Position numbers and translations under genes: made by a program
In this document: one piece after another, positions 17,849 through 26,565 of the stretch
How positions within the stretch are numbered: position 1 is the first letter of the stretch
Layout: each line of letters begins with the position of its first letter
The notes under the pieces: generated by a model
What the model was told of the DNA's origin: nothing
The model's database searches: none
What the model saw: the letters and a program-made list of their open reading frames with translations, nothing else
NCBI GenBank assembly: GCA_028679075.1
Contig: JAJRCF010000003.1
Location: forward strand, 1 to 64,000
Reading direction: 5' to 3'
Source of the DNA: Methanoregula sp.
GTDB lineage: Archaea > Halobacteriota > Methanomicrobia > Methanomicrobiales > Methanospirillaceae
DNA: 64,000 nucleotides

Positions 17849-18290
17849 GATCAATTGTCTTTCGCCGCTTGACGGTCCGAAATTATTGCCGGATAGATAC
17901 AGTCGGCGATATGGTCAATCAGATTGATTATCTGGAGAATAAACAACCGAATCTATGAGGATCCATTGCCAGAGTTTATTGCTTTTAATCTGATGTTTAC
18001 AAGGTAAATTGAAAAAGATCAAATTCTTTATCTCTATTTTATTGGATCCTTCGAAGTAAATTGTAACTTGTTCCAATATTTATCAATTGTTTTCAATTCT
18101 GTGTTGTAAAAAGATGGAAATCCATACTTTTCGATATTTAATTAAATCGTGGTTACTTAAAATTATCAAAATCTTTCGATTTATTCTATTTGAATTTCTT
18201 TGTGATTATTATCGATAATTATCCTGTTAATTTGAAAATCAAGATTTATCAAATTTATCATTTTTACGGTGAAATCCCCTACTTTTTTCT
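17849..18290 (-). pseudogene. Decayed gene copy R2, right arm of an inverted repeat
   Basis: Inverted, diverged copy of R1. Shared landmarks include the runs GATGTTTAC, GGTAAATTGAAAAAGATCAA, and GATGGAAATCCATACTTTTC at 18112-18131. Minus-strand translation yields EKYGFPSFYNTELKTI... ending at the same stop as R1. One-base indels and extra stops show loss of function. R1 and R2 together bracket about 2 kb with the recombinase gene. Confidence 0.6.
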
Positions 18291-19020
18291 TTAAAATCGA
18301 TTTATTTTATGAAATAAAACCATCAAATTTGAATTTGGATTGGAGCGTTTATATCATAAATTGGCGATTCTATGCGAAATCTGGGGGATATGGGAAATCA
18401 TGATTATTTAGATTCGATCAAAAAATTCGTCATATATTCAAATTATCCGAAATATCTGGAAATTTGAAATCATTCGAATACTATGTCGAAATTCGTCATA
18501 AAAAACACGACAATCATATATTGAACCATTATAACTCGAATTGATCTGGTTCATCGATTATTTGAGTTCCTCGGCTAACTAGTGGAGGATCTGATAATTA
18601 CCTATTCAATCCTGGATGATACCAGACTTCTCATAATCGAACCAGAATATAGAAAAAAGGCTGCAATTTTCGATGTAAAAAGCCCATTATTCGAGTCAAA
18701 TCGTAAAAAGGTTGGATTATATACGTTCTCCAGAATTGAGAGCCATTTTTTATATTATCCTTAATGCCATAACATGGAATTCCGAGGTAATCGGATCTGG
18801 GATCCTAGTGCACCATGACATATCTTTTTCGGAAAACCGTATCCAGAAAAAACCTCTTGGAGTTGTAAAAACTGTTACATTGCCCATCACGTCCATCAAA
18901 TCAGTACATACAATCGGTTTTCCGGAAATGATAATTTCACGGACAAATTGAGTAGCATTTCCAAAAATACGCCCGAAAATGTTTTTATAATAAAAAGTTT
19001 ATTCCATGAGGCAATCTTAC

Positions 19021-19047
19021 AATAAACCATATGATGCTATACATAAA
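19021..19047 (+). repeat. Shared 27-nt motif, copy 1
   Basis: Begins AATAAACCATATGATGCTAT and matches 19800-19826 at 22 of 27 positions. One copy lies upstream of each of the two rightmost genes of the island, suggesting a common operator or promoter element. Confidence 0.45.
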
Positions 19048-19221
19048 AACGTTAAATTGGAGGCCTAACCGGATTACTTATACTCTCTTTCAATAGCCCA
19101 ATTCCATGGAGAGACACTCCGAGGTAGAGACCAGATATCAGAACAGTCAACGATCATCAGACCACACACCCATAAAAGTCAACATGAGAGAACCTTTGAC
19201 AAGATTCCCCCGCGTAACCAG

Positions 19222-19241
19222 ATCCCGAACCATTTCGGGAT
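19222..19241. promoter_or_regulatory. Perfect 8-bp hairpin before the HTH gene
   Basis: ATCCCGAA (19222-19229), loop CCAT, TTCGGGAT (19234-19241), about 40 bases upstream of the ATG at 19283. No T-run follows. It could be an operator or a leader hairpin. Confidence 0.4.
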
Positions 19242-19282
19242 GAAAGATTATAAGCAAAGGGAATCATTGGTAATATTAGACT

Positions 19283-19642
19283 ATGGTTGAAGATTCCCAG
19301 ATGCTGACCCCCAAACAAGTGGCAGAGATACTTGGGGTTCACCAAAAGACAGTTCATCTCTGGCTTCGATCAGGCAAACTTCAGGGAACAAAAATATCCT
19401 ACCGTGCCTGGAGAATACCAAAAACGGCACTTGATTCCTTTATTGTGAGTAACAGTAACACCCGGTTGACACAGCATACAGGATCATCCAAAAAGAACGA
19501 TAGGAAACCAAACAGTGCACCAAGACCGGCAACACAAAAAGAGAATCATGCCCAGGATCCGATTGTTCAGGATTCATCCCCACAGGTAAAAATGAAACAC
19601 TATATTCGGGACATTATGGGGGAACAGCCTCCGGAAGAATAG
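19283..19642 (+). CDS. Helix-turn-helix (excisionase/MerR-like) protein
   Basis: A 119-aa small DNA-binding protein. Residues 7-57 form a HTH_17-type domain: MLTPKQVAEILGVHQKTVHLWLRSGKLQGTKISYRAWRIPKTALDSFI. A disordered polar linker (about 60-100) follows, and a short C-terminal helix MKHYIRDIMGEQ may bind a partner. Such proteins act as excisionases or as regulators; being about 2.3 kb from a tyrosine recombinase makes either possible. ATG 19283 has no strong ribosome site. Confidence 0.8.
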   Translation: MVEDSQMLTPKQVAEILGVHQKTVHLWLRSGKLQGTKISYRAWRIPKTALDSFIVSNSNTRLTQHTGSSKKNDRKPNSAPRPATQKENHAQDPIVQDSSPQVKMKHYIRDIMGEQPPEE

Positions 19643-19799
19643 TTCCTCACCGGATCTTGAAGATGTGACAACCCCATTGATTTCATGAGGATCGAATACC
19701 CATCGATCCAATTCTTTTTCGGGTTTTTCATCAGACAGGTATGTGACATATTGTTTTCTCTCCTGAAAAATGATGAAAAACCATGGTTATTTTATAAAT

Positions 19800-19826
19800 A
19801 ATAAACCACATACTGCTATACACAAT
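19800..19826 (+). repeat. Shared 27-nt motif, copy 2
   Basis: Begins AATAAACCACATACTGCTAT; the partner is at 19021. It lies about 70 bases before the DUF5806-like gene. Confidence 0.45.
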
Positions 19827-19897
19827 ATTCAAAAAATGAATCAATTCTAAAATAATTTCACCGGACAGAATAATATCACAGGTACGGGTGTTTGCTC

Positions 19898-20653
19898 GTG
19901 GACGACACAGACATACAACAGGAAATCAACAAGTATAAAAAATTCAAAAAAGTTGATGGTGCCACCTATCGGAAAGTAAACCAGTTCCTGCGAAAGAGGA
20001 CATATATCACTGCACGTGAATGGGCCCTTGCGAGGCTGTGCACCGATTTCCGGACATCCGGAGGTGCTGAAATGACATTTATTGGAAAACACCTGCCGGA
20101 ACTGGTCCCTTTTATGGAGGACACCTATACGCCCCAAGCCGTAAACCAGGCGAGGAATTCGTTTAAAAGAAAGGTCCGTAAGGCCAGTGCAACCTTCTTC
20201 TATGGAGCAATGTGCGGCTTTTTTACTACCGATGAACTCGACGATCTCCTTTTTGAGGCCAGCGAGGTCTCACGTTTCCTCCTGGAAGTCGAAGGCACAA
20301 CACTGGACATTGATGAAGAGATCGATGTCGAAGACCGTATTACCAAAGTGATGAGAAGTGTGGGGGAAGCAGCAAAGACCATCCTCCAGGCACGGAATGA
20401 GGATGGGACCATACCTGATAAGCAACAAGATACGCAGCCTCATACTCCCGCGGAGCAGGATAATTCCCAAGTCGTTGACAATACAATTTCTTCTTCAGGA
20501 GGGGAACCAAAAGACGAGGTTTCTGATGATGAGACCACCCTGTCCGTGAATCCCGCAGACAATTTACAACTCCAGCAGACAACATCTGTATCGGAAGAAC
20601 CTGCTAAACCGGATACTGGCGATTTTCCGGTCACAAAAGATCATCCTTGGTGA
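19898..20653 (+). CDS. DUF5806-like protein
   Basis: A 251-aa protein. The first 160 residues (KYKKFKKVDGATYRKVNQFLRKRTYITAREWALARLCTDFRT, then GKHLPELVPFMEDTYTPQAVNQARNSFKRKVRKASATFFYGA) match an archaeal family I recall as DUF5806, known from haloarchaea and methanogens and of unknown function. The last 90 residues are polar, acidic and probably disordered. GTG 19898 is chosen because GGTG (19887-19890) is 7 bases upstream; TTG 19892 would be too close. Its promoter side carries the 27-nt motif shared with the HTH gene. Confidence 0.8.
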   Translation: MDDTDIQQEINKYKKFKKVDGATYRKVNQFLRKRTYITAREWALARLCTDFRTSGGAEMTFIGKHLPELVPFMEDTYTPQAVNQARNSFKRKVRKASATFFYGAMCGFFTTDELDDLLFEASEVSRFLLEVEGTTLDIDEEIDVEDRITKVMRSVGEAAKTILQARNEDGTIPDKQQDTQPHTPAEQDNSQVVDNTISSSGGEPKDEVSDDETTLSVNPADNLQLQQTTSVSEEPAKPDTGDFPVTKDHPW

Positions 20654-20665
20654 GGAATTAACATC

Positions 20666-21079
20666 ATGAAAATTATCCAGGTTGCAGGAAGGTCAAATTC
20701 GGGTAAAACCACCTTTATCAGAAAACTGATCCCCGAACTTAAAAAAATTGGTCCTGTCGGTGTGATCAAACATCTCGGGGATCATCTATTTGTCCTTGAG
20801 GCGGAGAAAGACACAACCCATTTTTATGAAGCCGGTGCAGATATCACAACTGGGATCGATGCAAAGAAGACGGTATCAGTGATCCAAAGTACAGATATTG
20901 ATGAGACATTACGTTTTTATGCCGAAAGAGGGATGCATTTTGCAGTTATTGAGGGATACAAACAACGGTCATATGCAAAGATCGTAATTGGAAACCTCGA
21001 GATTGATCGGTGTGTGATGACCAATCCGACTCCGGATGAAGTGATACGATCACTCCATCTCTTTGACGATTTTAAATAA
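20666..21079 (+). CDS. mobB: Molybdopterin-guanine dinucleotide biosynthesis protein B
   Basis: A 137-aa P-loop GTPase. Walker A is GRSNSGKTT at residues 8-16, and the MobB-type segment VIKHLGDHLFVLEAEKDTTHFYEAGAD follows. MobB helps attach GMP to molybdopterin for enzymes such as formylmethanofuran dehydrogenase. It is slightly short for the family but has both motifs. It lies 12 bases after the DUF5806-like gene and close before glmM. Confidence 0.88.
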   Translation: MKIIQVAGRSNSGKTTFIRKLIPELKKIGPVGVIKHLGDHLFVLEAEKDTTHFYEAGADITTGIDAKKTVSVIQSTDIDETLRFYAERGMHFAVIEGYKQRSYAKIVIGNLEIDRCVMTNPTPDEVIRSLHLFDDFK

Positions 21080-21104
21080 ATAAAATACAGAAGTGATACC
21101 GCGT

Positions 21105-22472
21105 ATGGCAGTAAAAAAAATACAGAAACGATTGTTTGGGACGAATGGTGTCCGGGGGGTTGTAGGAAAAGACCTCACACCGGAACTTGTGGTCGCAATC
21201 GGCCAGTCTCTTGGCTCGATGCGGAAAGGTCGTATCGTAGTTGGGCGGGATACCCGCACATCCGGGGAGATGTTTGTGAAGGCGATCAAATCCGGGCTTC
21301 TTGCCACCGGCTGTGATGTTGTCGATTGCGGAGTTCTACCCACACCGGCTCTCCAGTATATCGTCAAAGAGCAGTTCGATGGGGGGGCGATGATCACGGC
21401 ATCCCACAATCCTCCCGAATACAATGGTGTCAAGATTATCGAGCCGGACGGGACGGAGATGGGAGATGAGGAAACAATAAAGCTGGAACAGCTGATATTC
21501 GATCGATCCTTTTCCACCGAACCCTGGGATAAAACCGGGACAGAGGTCCAGTCTCCGGAGCGTATAGAGCAGTACATTAAAGCAATAACAGACCGTTTTT
21601 CCGGCAAACCCGGAGAGGGAATGACCGTTGTTACTGATCCGGGATCAGGGCCGGCATGCCTTACAACGCCACGAATTCTCACGGAATTGGGGTGCAAAGT
21701 AATCACGATCAATGGAATAATGGATGGGACATTTCCCGGCCGGTTACCGGAACCCTCTGCGGAAGGATTGAAAAACTGTGCAGCACTGGTCACGAGCAGT
21801 GGTGCAGCATTCGGTGTTGCCCATGACGGCGACGCGGATCGCGCAGTATTCATTGATGAAACAGGACTGTTTGTTGAAGAAAACCAGCAATTTGCGTTGA
21901 TTGCTCAATACATCTGCCATAAAAAAAGAGGGGTCGTTGTCACTCCCGTCAGTACAGGCCAGGTTGTAGAAACCGTAGTAAAACAGGAAAATTGTTCAAT
22001 TGAATATACTCCTGTCGGGAGCATTTACGTTGCCCGGACAATGCGCATGCTCCTGGAACAGGGAAAACCAGTTGTCTTCGGGGGGGAAGGAAACGGGGGT
22101 CTGATCTTTCCCGACCACCAGTTCTGCCGCGATGGGGGCATGACTGCGGCGATGATGGTATCACTCCTCAAGTCAACCGGGAAAAAACTTTCAGAACTCG
22201 TTGATGGTCTTCCCAAACGCGTGATCATCAAGGACAAAATTGCTACAAACAAAGGAGAGAAAATCCTTGAATTGATAAGAACCAAGTATCCCCGTGAAAT
22301 GCTTGATGAGACAGACGGGGTGAAAATTTTCAAGGATTCCACATGGGCACTCATCCGTGCCTCAGGGACTGAACCCATCATTCGTATCATTGTCGATTCC
22401 GATACCAAGGAAAACGCGAGTGAGTTCTTTAATGAAATAAAAACTCATATCAGCCCTGTCCTTAGGAAGTAA
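21105..22472 (+). CDS. glmM: Phosphoglucosamine mutase / phosphohexomutase
   Basis: A 455-aa alpha-D-phosphohexomutase. KRLFGTNGVRGVVG is the family start, TASHNPPEYNG carries the phosphoserine, DGDADR the metal site, and GGEGNGG with RASGTEPIIRI the sugar and phosphate sites. It interconverts glucosamine-6-P and -1-P for UDP-GlcNAc synthesis; phosphomannomutase activity cannot be excluded. A GTGAT ribosome site sits 7 bases before ATG 21105; the GTG at 21093 belongs to that site. Confidence 0.88.
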   Translation: MAVKKIQKRLFGTNGVRGVVGKDLTPELVVAIGQSLGSMRKGRIVVGRDTRTSGEMFVKAIKSGLLATGCDVVDCGVLPTPALQYIVKEQFDGGAMITASHNPPEYNGVKIIEPDGTEMGDEETIKLEQLIFDRSFSTEPWDKTGTEVQSPERIEQYIKAITDRFSGKPGEGMTVVTDPGSGPACLTTPRILTELGCKVITINGIMDGTFPGRLPEPSAEGLKNCAALVTSSGAAFGVAHDGDADRAVFIDETGLFVEENQQFALIAQYICHKKRGVVVTPVSTGQVVETVVKQENCSIEYTPVGSIYVARTMRMLLEQGKPVVFGGEGNGGLIFPDHQFCRDGGMTAAMMVSLLKSTGKKLSELVDGLPKRVIIKDKIATNKGEKILELIRTKYPREMLDETDGVKIFKDSTWALIRASGTEPIIRIIVDSDTKENASEFFNEIKTHISPVLRK

Positions 22473-22493
22473 GGTGTAAACAACACCCATATC

Positions 22494-22510
22494 GTTTTTT
22501 ACTTTTTTTT
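22494..22510 (+). terminator. Double T-run terminator after glmM
   Basis: Six T, then AC, then eight T, beginning about 20 bases after the stop. Typical archaeal U-tract terminator. Confidence 0.55.
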
Positions 22511-22711
22511 GATATACCAGAAAACGAAAGCCTGTAACCGCATATATTCAGGTTTATCAAAAAATTTTTCCTCCATTTAGGAATCCAACGATAAATTCGG
22601 CTTATTATACCCAAATATAAAAAATTTACACGAATACATTATCGTAAATTTTATTAAATACATCAGTCAAATTGAGTTTACCAATTAGTAAATTACCACC
22701 TGTGATAAACA

Positions 22712-25700
22712 ATGGTCCGATCCACAGAGATATTCCAAGACATTCAAAAAGTACTTAGTCCAGAGGATTGGAAATCCCTAGAGTCTGTCATCACAGGTAT
22801 TGAAAATCTGCAGGGTCGTCGTGCCCGGAAAAACATTGTAACGGATATCAACAAGATCATCATTGATACATCACTAAAAAGTAACAATCCGTCACTCCTT
22901 CTGGCACTGCAGGAAATCCAGAGCAATGAAACCGACGAATTATTCTCACGTATTATTCAGCAATACATAACCACGAAAGATAACCGATGGCTCGAATCTG
23001 TTTTTTCTTTATCTGAAAAAATTGATAAAAAAAGCAGTCAGTCCAGGGTATTTGCATCGATTGCCCGGGATCTCATTGATGCCGGTGTATCCGGTGCGGC
23101 TCCGGACCTCATCGATCAGGGAATGATAATTCTGGATCGCATCAGTTTCCGAAAATACCGGTCCGAGATAATGATCGATATTATCCCTCTCCTGATCGTC
23201 TGGGCGATCACAACCCATAACCAGAAGCTTCTCAATACTTCGCTCTTTTTAATCGAAGAGATCGGAGATATTTCAAAACGGGCGGTACTGCATGCAGAAC
23301 TTGCAAAGGCACTGGCTACGGTTGCAATTCTGGAAAAAAACCGCACTCTCTTCTTTGACAGCATTCAGAGTGCAACTAATATACACCAGAAAATACGGCG
23401 GCAGGACTGTATTTCCGAAATTATCGGAAAGGGTGCCAAATCCATTTTCGGAAAAGAAATGGCGGATATCCCACAGTTTTTGAGCAATTTTAATGAGAGT
23501 TCCCATGAAGCATACCTGGAGATTATCAGTGCATTGACTGAACAACTCCTCGAAAGAGTGAAGGATAAAACACAGATCATCACCATTCTCAAGCAATTAT
23601 GCCGGGATCAACCTGATGTTACCGGTACTATCGTTATCGATCTGTTAAAAAAAGCCGAACGATCAGGAGATATCTGGTTTTTGTCCACGGCAATGGATCT
23701 CCAGCAGCACATCACTGATGGAGATGAATTTCCCGTCCGTGAGATGGTCCGTGCGGGGATCTCTGTAGCCAGCAGCTCCAATGATATGCAGGTCCTTACC
23801 GATCTCATTCCGGTCCTCAACCGGCACTGCAATCCCGTTGTAATGTCCCGGATTTATCTCCAGTTCTCTCAGATCATGCTTTCTTCGGGTAACTTCAGTT
23901 TCGCACTCAGTATATTCGGAAAAATTAACCAGGAATCAGAAAGCCAGTCTTCGTATTCAGATTGCCTGATCCAACTATTAAAAGAGGGAATTCTCAATGA
24001 CAGTATTCCCCTTATCCATCACAATATCCTCCTGAAACTGAATGCGGATGTGGTGAATAACGCAATCTACCGGGCGATCATCGATGTGTGTAAGGAATGT
24101 TCATCCAAAGATCTGGTCTCGCACATTCTTTCGATCCGGAATCTTATTCTGCTTCACCCAAAACAGGATCACCTCATCTTAGAGAGTATTACGATCCTGG
24201 TTGATCGGGGTTTCCTTGATTCGAATGATCCCAGCATCCTCATAAAATTTGCCGAATCCATACGGGAACAAGCACTCAAAGAACGGGCAATATCAAATAT
24301 TGTTATTAAAATTGCAAAAATCGGTGTGAGAACCAAAAACCGGGATTTCCTCCAAAGAGCGGTTGGCCTGACCTGTGAAATTGATGGTCAGAATACCCGC
24401 TCTGCAGCCCTGAGCAGCATCATCGATGAGGCATCGATACTCGCTGCCCAGCAGGGCGATCTTGACCTGCTTCTCAGGATGAAAGTCTGGAGTAGCTCAC
24501 TTCTTGAAAAAGACCTGGTTTCTTATGCAATGGCAAACATTATCGACGGTGTAATAAAATACGCCATTGACAAACAATCCTGTGATGCCCTTGAAGAAGC
24601 GTATCTTATTGCAGAAGAGATCAACGACCCGTCGCTGAAAACGCAATTGTTCGAACGAATAGCCGAGTGCTTTGTAAAAATCGGATGTATTCTCCTTAAA
24701 AATTCACACCCCCATTCAGACAATAAAGACTTTTCAACACTATTCCTGCCATTCGAGCGGGGTCTGGAGATTATAAAAAATAATGTGAAATCTCCCCAGA
24801 TTTCTCTTAAAATTGCTGGAATTATCGATATTATCATTTCATACTCCCGGACCAGTAACAACCTTGACTACATCGTACCTCTCGCGATGTTTGCAGTGGA
24901 AATAGAAAATTCATATGAACGAGATGCAATGATGTCCCGTATCATCTCAAACCTGAATGATGAGATTTCACATCCGAATTCTACTGATCCATACGAGACA
25001 ATGGCCTTCCTTCTCAAAAGAAATGACCTTTCAAATTCAACTCCCCGTGCTATCGGATTGATACACCGCATTCTTCAGATGACCAATGATCCCTATACCC
25101 GGCTCACGGGATTATGCGATCTGGCCGACCTGCTAATCTGGTTAAAAAAACCCGATCATGCCAGACAGGTTCTTGAAGATGTTGAGGATAATCTGGACAT
25201 TCTTACGTCAGGATATCAGAAAGTCCTTGTCCTCTCATACCTTGCATCATCTTTCAGCCAGATAGATCTGACAGTTGCAGAAAAATACGTGATGCAGGCG
25301 ATCGACAAGCTCGATACCATCGAATTTGACAAAGATGCGACGACCAGGCGCCAGATGGTGCATGCAATTGTGAGACTTAATGCGATTAACCCGGATACCA
25401 AATGGTATACAATCGCAGTGCAGATCGTTCAAAAAATTACCGATCCCGTGGAATATGTCAACTCGCTAATCTCCGTTCACAATATGGTCCGGCTGGATAA
25501 AGACCGCTGCAGGGAACTTATCAAATTCATGGAAGATGCTGCTGATAAGATCACATCACCCTATGAAAAGGCATCTATACTCCTGAACATCATCCCGCTT
25601 ACCATGCAAAATACAGATGACGAACTACCTTTCAATCTTCTTAAAAAAACAGAAACCCTCACCAAAAAGATCAATATCCAGTCAATAGCCGACACGATAC

Positions 25701-26269
25701 GAAATAATATTGCAGAAATCTATACCGTGGTATATCAGAAAAACCATGATAAAAAGATGCTTGCACATGCGATCCAGATCACCAAATCCATCGATGATGA
25801 CGAGACCCGGTTTTACCGTCTTGAACAGCTGGGATATACGGAGATGTATGAAATCACTCCCCAGTTTGTGAAAATCAAATCCCTTTCAGAACGGATGGTG
25901 AGTGAGGGCATTCATCCGAACCATGTCGCTGCGCTGGAACGACTGGTGAGGACCGTGGCAGACAGGGGTAAAGAGGCAGTTTTTTTCTGTTACCTTTCCA
26001 TTTACTTCAAAAAGAAGGGACAGGAAAAACTCTCCCGGAAGATGCTCCAGAATTCCATAAAAGAGGCCCGGATTATCCGGCCACTGACCCGGAGATCATT
26101 TGTCATGTGCGATATTGCACTGAAAATATTTGCGGCCGGTTGTGAACAGACTGCCCAGGAAATTCTCGATCTTGCCATTGATGCTGCAACTAATATCCGC
26201 CAGTCTTCATTACGGGATGAAGTATTTGACGAACTGGGTCTTGCGATCAAGATTATGCAGAGAATGTAA
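22712..26269 (+). CDS. Giant alpha-solenoid repeat protein, unknown function
   Basis: An 1185-aa protein with no signal peptide or membrane segment. It consists of many degenerate helical pairs of about 35-40 residues, with a recurring pattern such as EKIDKKSSQSRVFASIARDLIDAG, EEIGDISKRAVLHAELAKALA and EEINDPSLKTQLFERIAECFVKIG: Glu-Ile-x-Asp, a turn, then a helix Leu-x-x-Ile-Ala. This resembles TPR/HEAT-like solenoids. I see no enzyme motif. GTGAT (22702-22706) precedes the ATG, with a TATA-like stretch near 22651-22662. Acylphosphatase follows after 2 bases, and a Cas1 homologue converges on it. Confidence 0.85.
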   Translation: MVRSTEIFQDIQKVLSPEDWKSLESVITGIENLQGRRARKNIVTDINKIIIDTSLKSNNPSLLLALQEIQSNETDELFSRIIQQYITTKDNRWLESVFSLSEKIDKKSSQSRVFASIARDLIDAGVSGAAPDLIDQGMIILDRISFRKYRSEIMIDIIPLLIVWAITTHNQKLLNTSLFLIEEIGDISKRAVLHAELAKALATVAILEKNRTLFFDSIQSATNIHQKIRRQDCISEIIGKGAKSIFGKEMADIPQFLSNFNESSHEAYLEIISALTEQLLERVKDKTQIITILKQLCRDQPDVTGTIVIDLLKKAERSGDIWFLSTAMDLQQHITDGDEFPVREMVRAGISVASSSNDMQVLTDLIPVLNRHCNPVVMSRIYLQFSQIMLSSGNFSFALSIFGKINQESESQSSYSDCLIQLLKEGILNDSIPLIHHNILLKLNADVVNNAIYRAIIDVCKECSSKDLVSHILSIRNLILLHPKQDHLILESITILVDRGFLDSNDPSILIKFAESIREQALKERAISNIVIKIAKIGVRTKNRDFLQRAVGLTCEIDGQNTRSAALSSIIDEASILAAQQGDLDLLLRMKVWSSSLLEKDLVSYAMANIIDGVIKYAIDKQSCDALEEAYLIAEEINDPSLKTQLFERIAECFVKIGCILLKNSHPHSDNKDFSTLFLPFERGLEIIKNNVKSPQISLKIAGIIDIIISYSRTSNNLDYIVPLAMFAVEIENSYERDAMMSRIISNLNDEISHPNSTDPYETMAFLLKRNDLSNSTPRAIGLIHRILQMTNDPYTRLTGLCDLADLLIWLKKPDHARQVLEDVEDNLDILTSGYQKVLVLSYLASSFSQIDLTVAEKYVMQAIDKLDTIEFDKDATTRRQMVHAIVRLNAINPDTKWYTIAVQIVQKITDPVEYVNSLISVHNMVRLDKDRCRELIKFMEDAADKITSPYEKASILLNIIPLTMQNTDDELPFNLLKKTETLTKKINIQSIADTIRNNIAEIYTVVYQKNHDKKMLAHAIQITKSIDDDETRFYRLEQLGYTEMYEITPQFVKIKSLSERMVSEGIHPNHVAALERLVRTVADRGKEAVFFCYLSIYFKKKGQEKLSRKMLQNSIKEARIIRPLTRRSFVMCDIALKIFAAGCEQTAQEILDLAIDAATNIRQSSLRDEVFDELGLAIKIMQRM

Positions 26270-26271
26270 TA

Positions 26272-26565
26272 ATGAAAACCGTGGAAATTTTTATCAGCGG
26301 CCGGGTCCAGAAAGTGGGATTCCGGGCATGCATTCGCAGAATTGCATCCGACCTGAAAGTTGTCGGAACTGTTGCAAACCTTCCTGATGGCAGGGTCCAG
26401 ATATACGCAACAGGAGAGTCGATGATTCTTGAAAAATTTGTTTCAATGATCTATGGTTGCCCCCGTGCGGTAATACGGGATGTCCGGGTTGTTGAAATAT
26501 CGTTCAGGGCATTCGAGGGTTTTTCCATTCTTAAAAATGAACACCGGATCAGTACAGAATTTTAA
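26272..26565 (+). CDS. acyP: Acylphosphatase
   Basis: A 97-aa acylphosphatase that hydrolyses acyl phosphates such as carbamoyl phosphate. The signature GRVQKVGFRACIRRIA carries the catalytic Arg, and VANLPDGRVQIYATGE the catalytic Asn. It starts 2 bases after the solenoid gene, so the two are coupled. Its last 17 bases overlap the end of the convergent cas1-like gene. Confidence 0.92.
   Translation: MKTVEIFISGRVQKVGFRACIRRIASDLKVVGTVANLPDGRVQIYATGESMILEKFVSMIYGCPRAVIRDVRVVEISFRAFEGFSILKNEHRISTEF

Larger units (their letters stand above)
18291..19282. other. Gene-poor AT-rich stretch before the HTH gene
   Basis: About 1 kb with no gene I can support; the frames at 18582-18764 and 18712-18951 overlap in different frames and look random. 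It contains a motif at 19021-19047 repeated upstream of the gene at 19898, and a hairpin ATCCCGAA/TTCGGGAT at 19222-19241 before the HTH gene. Confidence 0.5.

Noticed and set aside
18582-18951. Two short overlapping open frames
   Set aside because: They use different frames, lack ribosome sites and show no recognisable family.
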